Origin: Muricea muricata
Taxonomy: Eukaryota; Cnidaria; Anthozoa; Malacalcyonacea; Plexauridae
Direction of reading: 5' to 3'
Assembly (NCBI GenBank): GCA_963855995.1
Contig: OY979729.1
Location: forward strand, 8,078,115 to 8,142,114
DNA length: 64,000 nucleotides
The position numbers and the translations under genes were made by a program. Below the pieces are notes generated by a model. It ran no database searches, had not been told where the DNA came from, and was given only the letters and a program-made list of their open reading frames with translations. Positions 1 through 12,800 of this stretch are shown one piece after another; within the stretch, counting starts at the first letter, position 1; each line of letters starts with the position of its first letter.

Positions 1-329
1 TCTTTCAAAACTTTAGAAACCAAAACTACTATTGTTACAGACGAGGCAATTTCAGCTGTGTATCCCATTACAGTCTTGTCAAGCATGACGTGTCCCATTA
101 CGTCCTTATTCATTACAAAGTTCGTTCTAATTAGCATTCTCTAAGTAACGAATACGGAGTAAAAATATTCAAGTAAATTATTCAAAAAAATAGCCAGATT
201 TTAGGTACTTGACGGCTCGAACAGGCAAGCTTAACGAACGAGTGATTTTGACGATGTTTCACAAATAAATAAATCATAAAAATCGTACAAACAACCATAG
301 ATTACGAACTCGAGATTTCTATGCGGTGT

Positions 330-575
330 TAATTGATGAGGGCGAAACCCGAATCAACTGTCATCTCGTAGAAATCCAGAGCGGTCAATCTAATTGTCGT
401 AGAAGAATCACAGATGAAACATGACATATTCAACAAAAAATAGGTGATTTTTGAGCAATCTTTTAAAAGAAATTTCTATGAAGATGATTCTTTCGCTACT
501 CGCCATCTATCGAGCCAGGAATAGACAGCGAGTAGGGTAGCCAATCAAATGACAGCGTTTGCAATAGTACACTAC
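330..575 (-). repeat. Dispersed repeat, inverted relative to 4165-4385
   Basis: The reverse complement of this stretch matches 4165-4385 almost throughout, including a short palindromic hairpin (ctatctattcct / gatagatagcgag) and the blocks around ttttgttgaatat and acaattagatt. It ends about 120 bases before the first CCT6 exon. It is either a MITE-like family or the inverted ends of one large composite element spanning about 4 kb; no target duplication could be set. Confidence 0.7.
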
Positions 576-693
576 TGGTATGATTTACTAATAAACCATA
601 TTGTTGTGCCTGATATAGTGCGAAGCAAGTGTAACAATGCGAAGAACAGTGTTGCCCCCTTAACGTTGATGCATCTTGTTTTCAATATTTCAG

Positions 694-875
694 GCCCGAA
701 TAAACACACACTGACCCAGATTAAGGATGCCGTTCACGATGGACTTCGTGCCGTTAAAAACGCGATTGATGACGGAGCCGTGGTACCTGGGGCAGGAGCC
801 TTCGAGATTGCAGTGCATACAGCTCTCATGGATTACAAGAAGACTGTCAAAGGACGTGCGAGACTGGGAATACAG
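694..875 (+). CDS. CCT6: CCT6 exon, equatorial-domain part
   Basis: The exon follows a tttcag acceptor and ends tacag|gtgag. It encodes [19 protein letters not shown], then [15 protein letters not shown], then KGRARLGIQ. The open frame reads upstream to 549, but those residues are intronic because they precede the acceptor and are unlike CCT6. The preceding CCT6 exon was not found in bases 1-690, so it lies outside the window. Confidence 0.96.
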
Positions 876-3800
876 GTGAGTGCTACATTCAGGAGTCATT
901 AAATTCTTTTGTGCCTGGGAGCGCAAAAGGTATTTGAAATGTGCCTGCTAATTATACCATTCCGCTTCGGACGTTGATGCAAAATTCTCCACCTTCTCCG
1001 CGGGCGTTTTTTTTTTTCATACGAATTGTACAACTGCCGAATCTTCTCAAGACGGCAGGGTTACTATCATTGTACTAATATATATGACCCAGTAAATGCA
1101 CGTGAATGTTCAAATTATGGCGGAGACAATAGCAGTGTCCAATAATACTTTCCTATTGTGAAATCTCGTAAACAATTCACCATCTGCATGTTATTTTAAT
1201 AATCAACGCGAAGTGCAAACAATATAAACGCGATTAAATACGCAACATTTTCATGACACTTTAACGGATCAATTGAATTCAATTATATTGTAATGGTAAA
1301 TAATTGCATAAATAATTGCAAGGTTTATTACATTTCATTTGTCTTATATAAGTTGAGTATACAGCTATTTCAATTAAGGTTGTCCTTTCAAAAGCGTAAA
1401 CAGTGAACTGTGAGCGCGCAAGAGATGATGGATTATTGTTTATTTTGGCCCCAATACTCAGGGAATCACCTTTGTAGCAAGTAAGAGCCTGTTTACATGG
1501 AGGTAGGGTGACCCTAGCAGAAGGGTTACCCTAGCAAACGAGTTACCCTACTACAATATGCTTTATAGGAAGCGTTTACATGTGCGCTAGGGTTACCCTA
1601 GCGGTAGGGTTACCCTATCAAATAGATAGGGTTACCCTAGCAGTAGGGCTATCTTTTTGTTTACATAAGCCATGTAAACGCGTCAGGTAGGGTTACCCTA
1701 TCAAGCGGGTCAAGTTATTCGTCTTCAGTAAATCTCAAACAAACAAAGATGGTCACAACACTGAAATGAAACAACAAAATTAGCCAGACATAGTATCACA
1801 CAGCATACCACAAGAACTTCGCACGTTAATATCATTTTTTAAATGAATGGCTGAGCGACCACGTTAAGATAGGGTTACCCTATCGGGCAACATAGCCGTA
1901 GCAGTAGGGTTACCCTATCTCATGTAAACGCTCGCTTTTTTCTGACCCGTTTGCTAGGGTAACTCTTCTACTAGGGTCACCCTACCTTCATGTAAACAGG
2001 CCCTAAATTTGCCGTCATAACTTTCCTAACTGCCCTCTATGCTGTTTCCAAGAAATAATTGCGAGTTTAGAGGTGAAAATAAGTAATAATCCGTCATCCC
2101 TTGTGCACTCATAGTTTACAGTTTACGCTTTTAGAAGGACAACCTTTGAAATAGCTATATATCCAGGTGTACCTTAGCGAAGGACATTAAATTAATGTGG
2201 CAATCGCTCTCACTACTGTAAGCAAAATCCTTAATATTCCCGAAATCCTCTTCGCTACTTCTACATATATATTGGTGAAAGAAGATTGAAAAAGATCCGA
2301 GAATACGGAAAAACGGTTTTAAGTTTCGATGGATCGTATTTTGAAGAGATATTTTTTGATTCCCCGATTGTTAACACTATGTGCCCGATTATCGAGCTTT
2401 ATTCCGCAGGCGTTTTTTCTTGACCTTTCAGATCAGGTGATCACGCATGTCTGATCCGCACAACCCGCCAGGAGCCCTCCCTGCACGAAACGCTTGCGAA
2501 GGAGGTAACGAAATCCTTCGTGGCGAGCCACTGGATGCGGATGAATTATGGCTTTATATATTTTCCCAATAAGCATTAACTACTAACTGCAATCAAATTA
2601 ACATGAACGTAAATATCATGAGAATTATATAATGTTCAACACAACTGGCATTTCTAAGAACCCATGTATTCATCTGTTTATTATTCGACAAATATAAAAC
2701 ATTTTAGCCAGGGGTGACGAGGCCCGATGGCCGGAGTGTTTTCACACAATTTCGAGTTTTTCGAATTTCCACGAGTGTCGATATAACTCTATATCAACAC
2801 GGAAAAAAGTTTTATAATTTTTTATATAATATAGCAATGTCAAAAGCCCGAAGGATACGAAAAATTTTCGTGTTTACAAGTGGCGGGAAATTTTCCGTGT
2901 TTACATTGAGTTATGTAAACACGGCTCTTAACCAATCAGCGTTCAGGATTCACAAATGCTATATTATAAAAAGCATTATAAAGTAGCCGTGCATAAGCCA
3001 TGATTGTATAGATTGTTTCAATAGCGACAATTTTCACATGTGAAAATCATCGTAAACAATCTCACATGTGAGATTATTAGTTGTCTCAGTGCGCGAAGTC
3101 TGTATAAACTAAAGAACTGCAATTTAAATACTTGAAAATAATTAAAGATAAATTCCCGTGTTTCTTGAAGTCAGGATGACGGAATACGACGTTCGACAAT
3201 ACCATAAATTTCGTAGGATTTATATATAGTGGGTCCCATTTTTCATAGCTATTTCTCCTTTTCCAAAAGACTGTATCGACTATTAGAATTCTTCAAAGTG
3301 AATAGCAATTAGAATGACCGCTGATTGTTTTTTACAAATATGAATTTGGCACGCACATAGCACATGTATCATGTATTTTTACTGTTTAATTGACTCAAAT
3401 ATGTTTTACAAAATATCCTTTCCAAAAATTGTTTCTAAAATATGCCTCCATCTCCACATTCAAGACCCCTGGCTAAATTACAGTCCACATTCAGTAACGC
3501 GTTGCCATTCCGTTTAAGTGACAATTTATGCTGGGGTAAATTTCACCTGTTGCACCCACCCACTTTCTGGGCGCCATGTTCCTTAAATTGAAAATATTTC
3601 CACCCTTTTGGGCAAACGACTCGCATCACGCCGCATAACACGGCCGACCGCATGACCATTGGTCCCAGAAATCGTTTGAGGTTGGCAGAAAAAATAGGAT
3701 AAAACTGTAAAATCTGAAAAGTCTCGAAAAGGAAAAGTAACAGCGAGAATGAAAATGAAAAATACTTCCCTATACATGAACTCTACATGTTATTAAACAA

Positions 3801-6800
3801 GTATTCAAACTTTAATGATGGGAATAAAGCACTGCAGGTCATCAAAGAAGCTAGCTTCATCAAGGAAAGCGTCACATAAAAAATTATTTTCTTTGACTTT
3901 GTGGTGCAGGAAAATAAACAATTTTATGCAGCCCTGCATGGGTTATGATAGCGTATCTTAGTGTGGAAGTTCTAATTAATTTAGATTTCAAATTGCTTCT
4001 TAGTAAATTCCTTTTTCGAAGGTGATAAACAATATATGTTCCTTGTTTTTACAATATGGTGAAGTTTTTTTTTATAATAAACGAATAGCATGAGAGCAAA
4101 GCCACCGGGCAAAGCGACCCCGGGACCAGTTTGTACGACCATGAATATTATGTATTAGTAGAATCATACTAGTATTCTATTGCAAATGCTGTAATTTGAT
4201 TGGTTACTCTACTCGCTATCTATTCCTCGATAGATAGCGAGTAGCGAAATAATCACCTTCTTATAGAGATTTCTTTCAAAAAAATTGCTTAAAAATCAAA
4301 TTTTTGTTGAATATTCCATGTTTGACCTCTGATTCTACTAAAACAATTAGATTACTCGCTCTCAATTTCTATGCGGTGATAGATAAAATACGAGCGATGC
4401 GTGATGCGTTAAATAGATAAAATACGAGCGGCAGATCTGATCATATAAAACATGAAACAGCGGTAACTTCGAAAATAAACATTTTTAATTTCTAGCTTTC
4501 GACTAAGTTTCAGTCATCATCAGGAAATAATGATTAACTATTAAGGTTACAATTCAAGCGTATATATAGTTCAAGATGAACCTGATATGATACAGATACA
4601 TACAATTATTCAGATTATATATAGAATTAGTCGGGTTTGTAGCGTCGAATGGCAAGTTATTCTCTGAAGAGTGATAAGGACCAGTGATCTGATCTATTTA
4701 CAATCTTAGAGTTATTCATCAGGATAAAGTTCTAAAATTTGATCTGCTGAAATGTTCCCATGATGTGATGTGTTCGTAGATTTCAGATTTATTGACAGTC
4801 CGATGCGTGTTCTTTTATAGGCAACATGTAATATTTTGGGTTATATATTTAGGTAATATATATTTTATGTAATGTATATTTTGGTATATTCGAAAGCTAA
4901 AAAAGCTAAATTCGTTAATGAGTGTAATTGCTACTAAAGTAAATCTAACGCACCAGGCATTATAAAAAAATCGAAGAGAATTTTACTAAATAAAAAAACA
5001 CACTAAAAGTCAATGTTTAAGAGCTTGTTACTCCCGAGTGTCTGTGAATTGATCTCTCAGAGTAGGTAAGAAAAGTTTTGTAGTCTTTCCATGCAGACAG
5101 CGAGCCCCACGTACAACATGCAGAGCGTTGTATGATAGTTTTGATGAGTATACGATTAGGATAAATTAATGAACTGTCTCCGTAATTATCCTTATTATTT
5201 GTTGCAAATGTGTTCTGCTTCATTACCAAACCGTCCTCTCGTGCCAGACGTCCGAACTCGTCTATCGTTGCGTGCGATTCCTCTTTTATGATCGAGTCTA
5301 GACTAAAAACATCACTTAGCCCGTAAGGAGGCCATTACGTTGTTTGTACAGCATGATTAGCATTATAGACTAAATTTTGACCGAAGCAAGAACGAAATCT
5401 ATCAACACAGCTGGAAAAAGCATCTTAAAGTTGCAAAGTTTGGTGGCGAAATGTGATAAAATACGAAAAATATAAATCTACAAAACTCGCATGCAAGCTT
5501 TGTATATGCTTGTATTAGCGCGGAAATGCCAACCACTTTCCCGCTAATTTCGACTCAAATGTGGTAGACTGTTTCGACTCATTAGACATTTGTAAACTAC
5601 TTTGAATTTAGTCTGTAATTGTTGGAGCTGCTGCTTTTTTATCCCCCCCCCCATATGAGCAGAAATTATATGCCCTGACGAAGACCGAAGTGCTACTGGA
5701 TTTTAACTGCAGTGCCTCGAATATCTATGACTGCATTCATATTGAAATCATTTGCCTGTGGTGGCCACCGGGACTCAATGCGGGTTCCACTCCTGCTGTT
5801 TGTTGACTGTGAGTTGGCTTGGTTGGTGGTCATTAACAAAATCGTTACTGCCTTATTTCCAACGTACTGCCTAGATGATCGAAAGCATTACTGATTTAAA
5901 TTAATCGATCTCAGATTGAAATTCAAAAAACGAGAAAAACTGAAGACAAACTTTGAAAGTAACAACGTTGAAAAAAGTTTGAAAAAATAACCGACAAACA
6001 TTACAAAGAAATAACTGACATTACCAAGAAATCAAGTGTCACAGCCGGAATCGCAGCCCCCTCCCCCCCTGCATAACGCACGTAAGATTTCCAAGCACTC
6101 AAAAAATTTGTATATACCTAGTAAAGCAAAAACACTATTAATAGGACATTTGTTTTATCATAGCTGCCTGCACTGCTCCCTCTTGTTCTAAATGTTGCAA
6201 TTATTTAAAGCTGAGGGAATGTCCGGGTCTATATTCAACTGGATCTTCTAAAAAAAATTAGTAAATCTGCTCACACTGGATCTCGCCTTCATTATATTTA
6301 TTTATTGTAAATCGATCACGCCTATAACGCGTATAAATTACTCGATGGTAACTTAAAGATCATCAGTCTGTTCTTGAACAACTGTTCTCCTTTTTTTGCT
6401 TGAAAACCACCTCGGCGTCGTTGCACTTCTTTGAAAAATTTCGATCGTGATCTTCACGGAAATAATTGCTGGAAACCAGACTTGGGTAGGGTAACAAGGG
6501 CTCGGGATGTGGAACAAGGGACGCCAGACTGGATTCGTGTTGTTTTTGACTCTGCAAGCATTTTGTTTGATTTTCACACATTTTCATGTATACTATAGGG
6601 CTATAAACAGTAGGGCTATGTGCTAAGCAGTTCAATATGCCTATTTTTATGCAATTGACTGGCCATAATAATAGCGGGACAGCCAGTTCGCCGTTTCTAT
6701 GGGCCAGAAATTGCAATTAAGTGACTGGCCAGAACCTGCAAAAAGAACATGCGTAATGCGACATTCGCGGGGACACAAACTTTAAAGCCCCTTTTATTAC

Positions 6801-9800
6801 ACGAACAAATGTGTCAACTGTTTTTCCCCGTCTAAATTAGGAATGCTTGACAAATTTGTCGAAAATTCTCAATTTACATTGTCAAAAAACATTCGGCACA
6901 TGAAATTTGTCAAAGACAATTTAGTCGTGTAAAGGCTTCTGACTCGAATAGCCCTTTTGTTTTTTTTTTCCTATTCTGTGATTATATGACAGTGAATATG
7001 TTTTGAAATAAAAACTGATAACATTGTTGCCTAGTTTGTGTTAACCGACGTAATTTTGCTTACTGGCAATTAGCTCGATTGTTTTCAAAATATTTCGTAA
7101 GTGCTATATGCGATGTCTGGACCTATAATTATAAACGTCTTTAACTCCATGCACGCTTGCCCACGCTTTGCTTATTTTGTTTGCTAATTGCATTCACGAC
7201 ATCCAGCATGCTCGTAGCCGTATTGCTCAGGCTTGAAAAATAGAGGCGTAGACTGAGCTGTGAAAAGCCCAGCTTTAAACTGGATGATAAACACTAGATT
7301 CATAACTGAGCAAAGAGTAGAAACTAGAAAGTGCATAAAAATATCCAAGATTCTTTTTTAAATTTTTCCACGAAATAGATTCGTAGTAAAAAGTTTAAAG
7401 AGCATAGGACCCTTTGGAAATCCTGTTTGAAAGTAAGGATCTTAGTTGTTAAAGCTTTACGCATATAAACCATTATTCGAAGAAGAAAATTTTTACAGGT
7501 TTCAATAATTTATGAGCAAAAACACAAAGAAATCGTAGCCATGAATCGATGAATGAATCTTTATATGTGATAAAACACGCGTAGATTTTCACAAAACTTT
7601 TGCCTCGAGTTTCTTGGCTAATACAACATCTATATTGAAAATTCTTCCGCAGTCGAACTGACAAGATGCGTTAAAAATGGATCGTTTTTTAAGCGATTTG
7701 AAACACTCGCCATTCGTGCTTTGTCAGAAACAAAACCCTCGGCTGCGCCTCGCGCTCCACGCACCCGACAAAGCACGCCAGCTGGTGTTTGAAATTGTAC
7801 ATATAAAGAATGCTGACATTGCTGCAATGCATCAGTGTTTTTGCTATAGTTTGACTATATAACAATCGGTTATATTTTACATATTATACTTTTATTATAC
7901 AGGTGTCCTAAAAAAACCCAAAAACTATTGAAATCACCTTTTGTTAACATTTGAATGCCCTAGCACTTGTTAAAAAATTAAAATATCTTTGTAAAGTACG
8001 TTTGTTTTGCTCATGGGAATTTACATTTGTAGATTGTTTTCTCTAAACTTTAAAAGCAAATCAGGCTTAGAAAAAATGAAAACAATACTATCTTGTTAGT
8101 TTGTTTGTTTGTCGTCATTTTCCCGGCTGAAACAACTTATTATATACCTGTAGGTAATATTGATAAAAACCAAATTGAATAGGCTAAAATAACCATGCAT
8201 AAAATTTGATTGCATTGCACTCTTAGGTTTAGTTTTTTTTGTCTGGCATAAAAATGGTTAACACTGAGTATTACTATTAATTATGACGGTTATGTCAATA
8301 GTTTATCCACTCGTGGGTTCAATCATATGGTTCAATTTAGTGCTAGGCATTGAAATTCTAACAATAGATCATTTTCAATAGTTTTTGGGGTTTTTTGGGA
8401 CACCCTGTATTTTCTATATGAATAATTTAATATTTCCAATAGTTCTATCAAGACAATTTCATAAAGCAATTCCCTTGATAAAAAACGGTGGGGTACAGGA
8501 TGTTTGCACTTCAATCGTATCGTACCGAAATGCATGTGCAGCGCAGTGCCAATGTTTTGTCCAGGCCATTACTTGTGCTTGAGTGTCCACAAAAAGAATG
8601 AAATATGATACGTACGCTGTGATAAAGTTGATGCGGAAAACAGCCGTACCTCGTAAACTGTATAGCTCGGTGGATAGTATTATAATATTACTGTATCGTT
8701 GTAACATTCGTATATGTTCTGTGGCATGTCTTTACTTTTGTAGTTGCTTGTGTGGCATGTTAGATCTAGAAATTCTCGCAAGAATAATTATAGTTTTTAA
8801 AGTGATCAGCTCTCAACAATGGACTCCGCCGCGAGTATTTCTGTTGGCCTGCTTAGCCTTCCAGCTCGTCCGTTCCGGATGCTGGTCTTCAAGCGTTAGC
8901 ATATTTTCCAACTTTCCCATGACAAAGCGTCTCTTGCGGTGTGTGATTAACACCCACTCGCCGTGATTATTGTTTAATTGCTTTTATTTAATGCGAAGCG
9001 CATATTTATATGAGCAGAATCACGAGAGACACGGCCTGACAACGTGATCGTATAGACGATAGAACCTTAAAAGTTACACAGAAGGTACAGAACTTTACGT
9101 AACCTCAAGAAGACCAGTGGAATTATTGCAAGAGTTGGTGGAATTGGATTCAAATTTCAGGTATATAAATTGTATATTCTAGTCTATTATTCTTCATTTT
9201 TTTCCTGATTGTATTTTGCATTGTTATGTATATGCTCTGATTGGATGGAGCACGAATGTTCCCCAGTACTCTGCAAAACGTCTTTGATTAAAAACACATT
9301 TGAAAATATTCGACAAGATTGCTAGTATTACGGAACTATAGTATTTTGTATAAGCAGCGCTAGTTAACATGTGTAATACATATCAGAAGGATAAAGTCGA
9401 CTGTTTTACATTAAAAAAGTGTTTTTTTTTAAAGTCAGCTTATTCTGTATTTATAGTCAAGCCGACGTTTATGTACGTTTTTAATAAGATATGAAACAAA
9501 CAGTATTATTTTTGGCATGAATTCTGGCTTCCTCTAACAAAATATACAATACAGAATGTTCAATGCATGTACACGGCACAAAATAAACAATTCAACAATG
9601 TTTTGCTATCCAGCATTGTTTACGGCCGTCAACGATATTGTTCCACATTGTTACACCGTATTCAAAGTCGACGATGTTAGCAACTAATAGGTCTGTATGA
9701 GCAATGTTGGCAGCAAAGTTTTAGGTCTAGAAGGGTAGATATATGCGTGCTACAGCTGTTTGCGTCTAGACATGGGAATTTACCGATGAAATTTACATAA

Positions 9801-12800
9801 GTTATACAGAGTTTAACACACTCTTAATGTGTACACCTTGTAATTATAACACTTCTATAGCCTGCATGTATTTGTACTGTGTACTCATTTAACTAAACAC
9901 TTAATTTTCTACATGAAAAAGTCTCAAGGTACTAGTAGGATGAAGTGTCACGTGATAAATGTGTTTTAATTTTAAACTTGTTTTCGGAATTCCCATTATA
10001 AGAATTCGATTACCACTTTTATACCTCTACGTCTCTGGCTACTTGCTAAATCAATTATAAAGCCTAAACTGTAGAACTTAATTATCATTGTCACAAGCAG
10101 CTGGCGACAACCCACGCAGGGTAGCAAGCTGATAATCCCCGGTTTTCCCGTAATAGGGGTGATAAGTGCATGAATCTGCGTGGGTGTTTGGGGTCGCATT
10201 ATATCACACTTTTTTATGCAGATCGGTAATCGCCAATGATATAGCTGGGATAAAACTTTTCATCGGGTAGATAAAGGAACAAAGGAGAAATGAATGGCCA
10301 TATTTGAAAGGCAATACCCGTTTTGCTAGGTTAATCTGTTGCCTGAATTTCAAGGCTTGTATGTATATGTTGCTTCGGTATGTCAGCAAACCGCGGTGAG
10401 AATAATAATTGGGATGATGTTTTGTATAAAGAATGCTAATTTAGACGAATTTTATCAGATACAATAAAACCGCACGTGCAGACGTACGCGTATTGTCTTT
10501 CATAAAAGGGTGTAAGTTATTAGTGAGTGTTTAAACCGGCTTGAACATTAGACTTTGTACAAGTGAGATTGGGACACAGATTATTTACGTTAAGTATACT
10601 TGTCATGTTTGGGGCAATTAGATAAGTGATATCAAATGGAACTCTTTATATTTGTTGTTATTGTATGTAAACATATTGATTGATATTTCCCCAAAATTTT
10701 ACTGTATAGCGTATCGGTAGTTATAACTCAATAGACCTTTTCAAAGAACAAAGAAAATTAACAGCGGGAAATGACCTTGGCACCTCTGTGACTTCAGCTT
10801 GACAACAACTTTTGAAGTTGACTGACTAAACAACTTGAAATAATTGCAAAAAAATTTTAGTACCAAGATATTCAAAGTGTCTATTTCTTTCTATATATGT
10901 TGAGTGTATATGTTGTGATTGATTGGGTTGCAAAGATCGCTTAAAGTGACAGTCTCAATGCAACTTCCTTGGTAGAGCTTCTTTAACTCTCTGCCTTCTC
11001 GAGATATTCAAAATGATTTGGTATGCAAATGACACAGCTTATGACATCACAGTGCATCATGAGGTGAAGATTGCTGCTTTTGTATAGCATATGACAACAT
11101 GAGAAACAACTTAAACTACTTTGTACGTGGCGTAACTCTCGATTAATCGCTTGTCACATTTTTTGCGCAATCTGTTGATCACGTTGCAAGTTTGCAAGTT
11201 GATAATGATTTTTGAAAGGTCATTACGAGCAATCCTTACAATGCAATCAAACTACAGTTTAACAAAATTTCGTTTCATGGGCTCTTGAAAAATAATCGTG
11301 TGAGCAAAAGCACAAGTTAAATCCGTCAAATTATAGTCCATACGTATAGTCATGCTGTTTTGAAGTTATGCGTTTTATGTCATGCAAGGGGGGATTCATA
11401 TATTCATGCATGATTTTATTTGGCCAAAATTTGTTCATTTGGTCTTTCTTTTAACGTTATTGCATGTTCTTCGAATTTAGATCGAAATACAGACAAACGA
11501 TATGAAACAATAATATATATTTTAGGTGTTGCATTAAGAGTTGTCTTTTCATAACAACGGATGTTTCAATGTGTCCCTAAGCGTGTTGTTTTTTCATTTC
11601 CTATTGTTTTAAGTGTTCGTTTATAACATCAATCCTATAGTTTACATGAAGATCTTTGCTTTTTCCTTGCAATGAATGACCTAATCACATCCTAAGGGGT
11701 TTTAATGATTTAATGCGTTATTGTTTTGATTTTGTTTTTATTTTGTCATCGCGGTCACGTGACCTTCCTTCTTCTGGTACATGTATATATATATAAATTT
11801 TTTTGAGATGAAGTGGTATATTGTTATCTGGCTATATAGTCTTCAACATTAATCTGCTTGCCGTGTGATAGCGTGGGACTTCAAAGTCTGAATTCTAAAG
11901 GAACTGGTGTAAATTATCGTGCATTTCTTGGATCCATTCCCTATAAACATCAGGTATAAAACGCTGTGCTACATGGTATTATAGGAGTATTTTTGAGAAA
12001 CGGCTTGGTATTAGCAACATACTGAAATTGGGACGTCGCTGTCATCTTTTAAAATTTCGTATGAAAAATAAACTTTTTAAGCAAAAAGGTTTCCAACTTC
12101 TTTATTTCCCATGCATGAACTATGAAATTTTTTAACAACTTTTTAAGACTGAAGCGGAGATTTTAAAAGTCGAAAATACATGTAGCAAGAGAATAGAAAG
12201 TCATTTTTCAATTATTTGTTTCCCTTTCTCGGTTTTTTGTATGAAACCTTATCAAACTTTGTCAATATGTTTAGTTGTCAATATGTTTAGTTATCACTAA
12301 ATTAAAATAGAGTTTGCGAGATATTTATAGCGATTTGAATTTAAAAGTGGTTTCTGTTTAATCACATCTCCGGACTCCATGTTGCATTACCGTTGCATAC
12401 TCTACTTCTGATCACCTCTTTAAGGTTTTTTCTGTGAGAAATTTATGAACTGAAGTTTTTAGTATGTAGCTCCCAATCGAGTATTATTTTTCGAGAGCAA
12501 TAGACAAGTACTATTTTTTCAAGTCAGAGTGTGCTTCATCAAAAGTAGCTATGTATCTGATTTATAATGATCGATGGCATGGGCTATACTTGCTGCTAAT
12601 TTTATATATTTCAAATTTGAATGTCAAATATAACTGCATTAAAAAGTTCTTTCTATGTATGTTTGCATGGTGAATATAGGTCTGAGTTGTCGAAAAACCG
12701 CATAAATTTACGAACGCAAAGCTTTCGGTCCGTAAGCTCGGGTCTTTAACAGCATACTATAACTGTATTGCTTCGTAGACTTTGACCATAGGCGGCCCAA

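Noticed and set aside
6363-6716. 117-residue minus-strand ORF
   Set aside because: It overlaps a dispersed repeat whose other copy (35.4 kb) does not keep the same frame over its length.
8583-8966. 127-residue ORF with several cysteines
   Set aside because: Low-complexity hydrophobic content, no recognised domain and overlap with a diverged repeat; it lies in the CCT6 intron.
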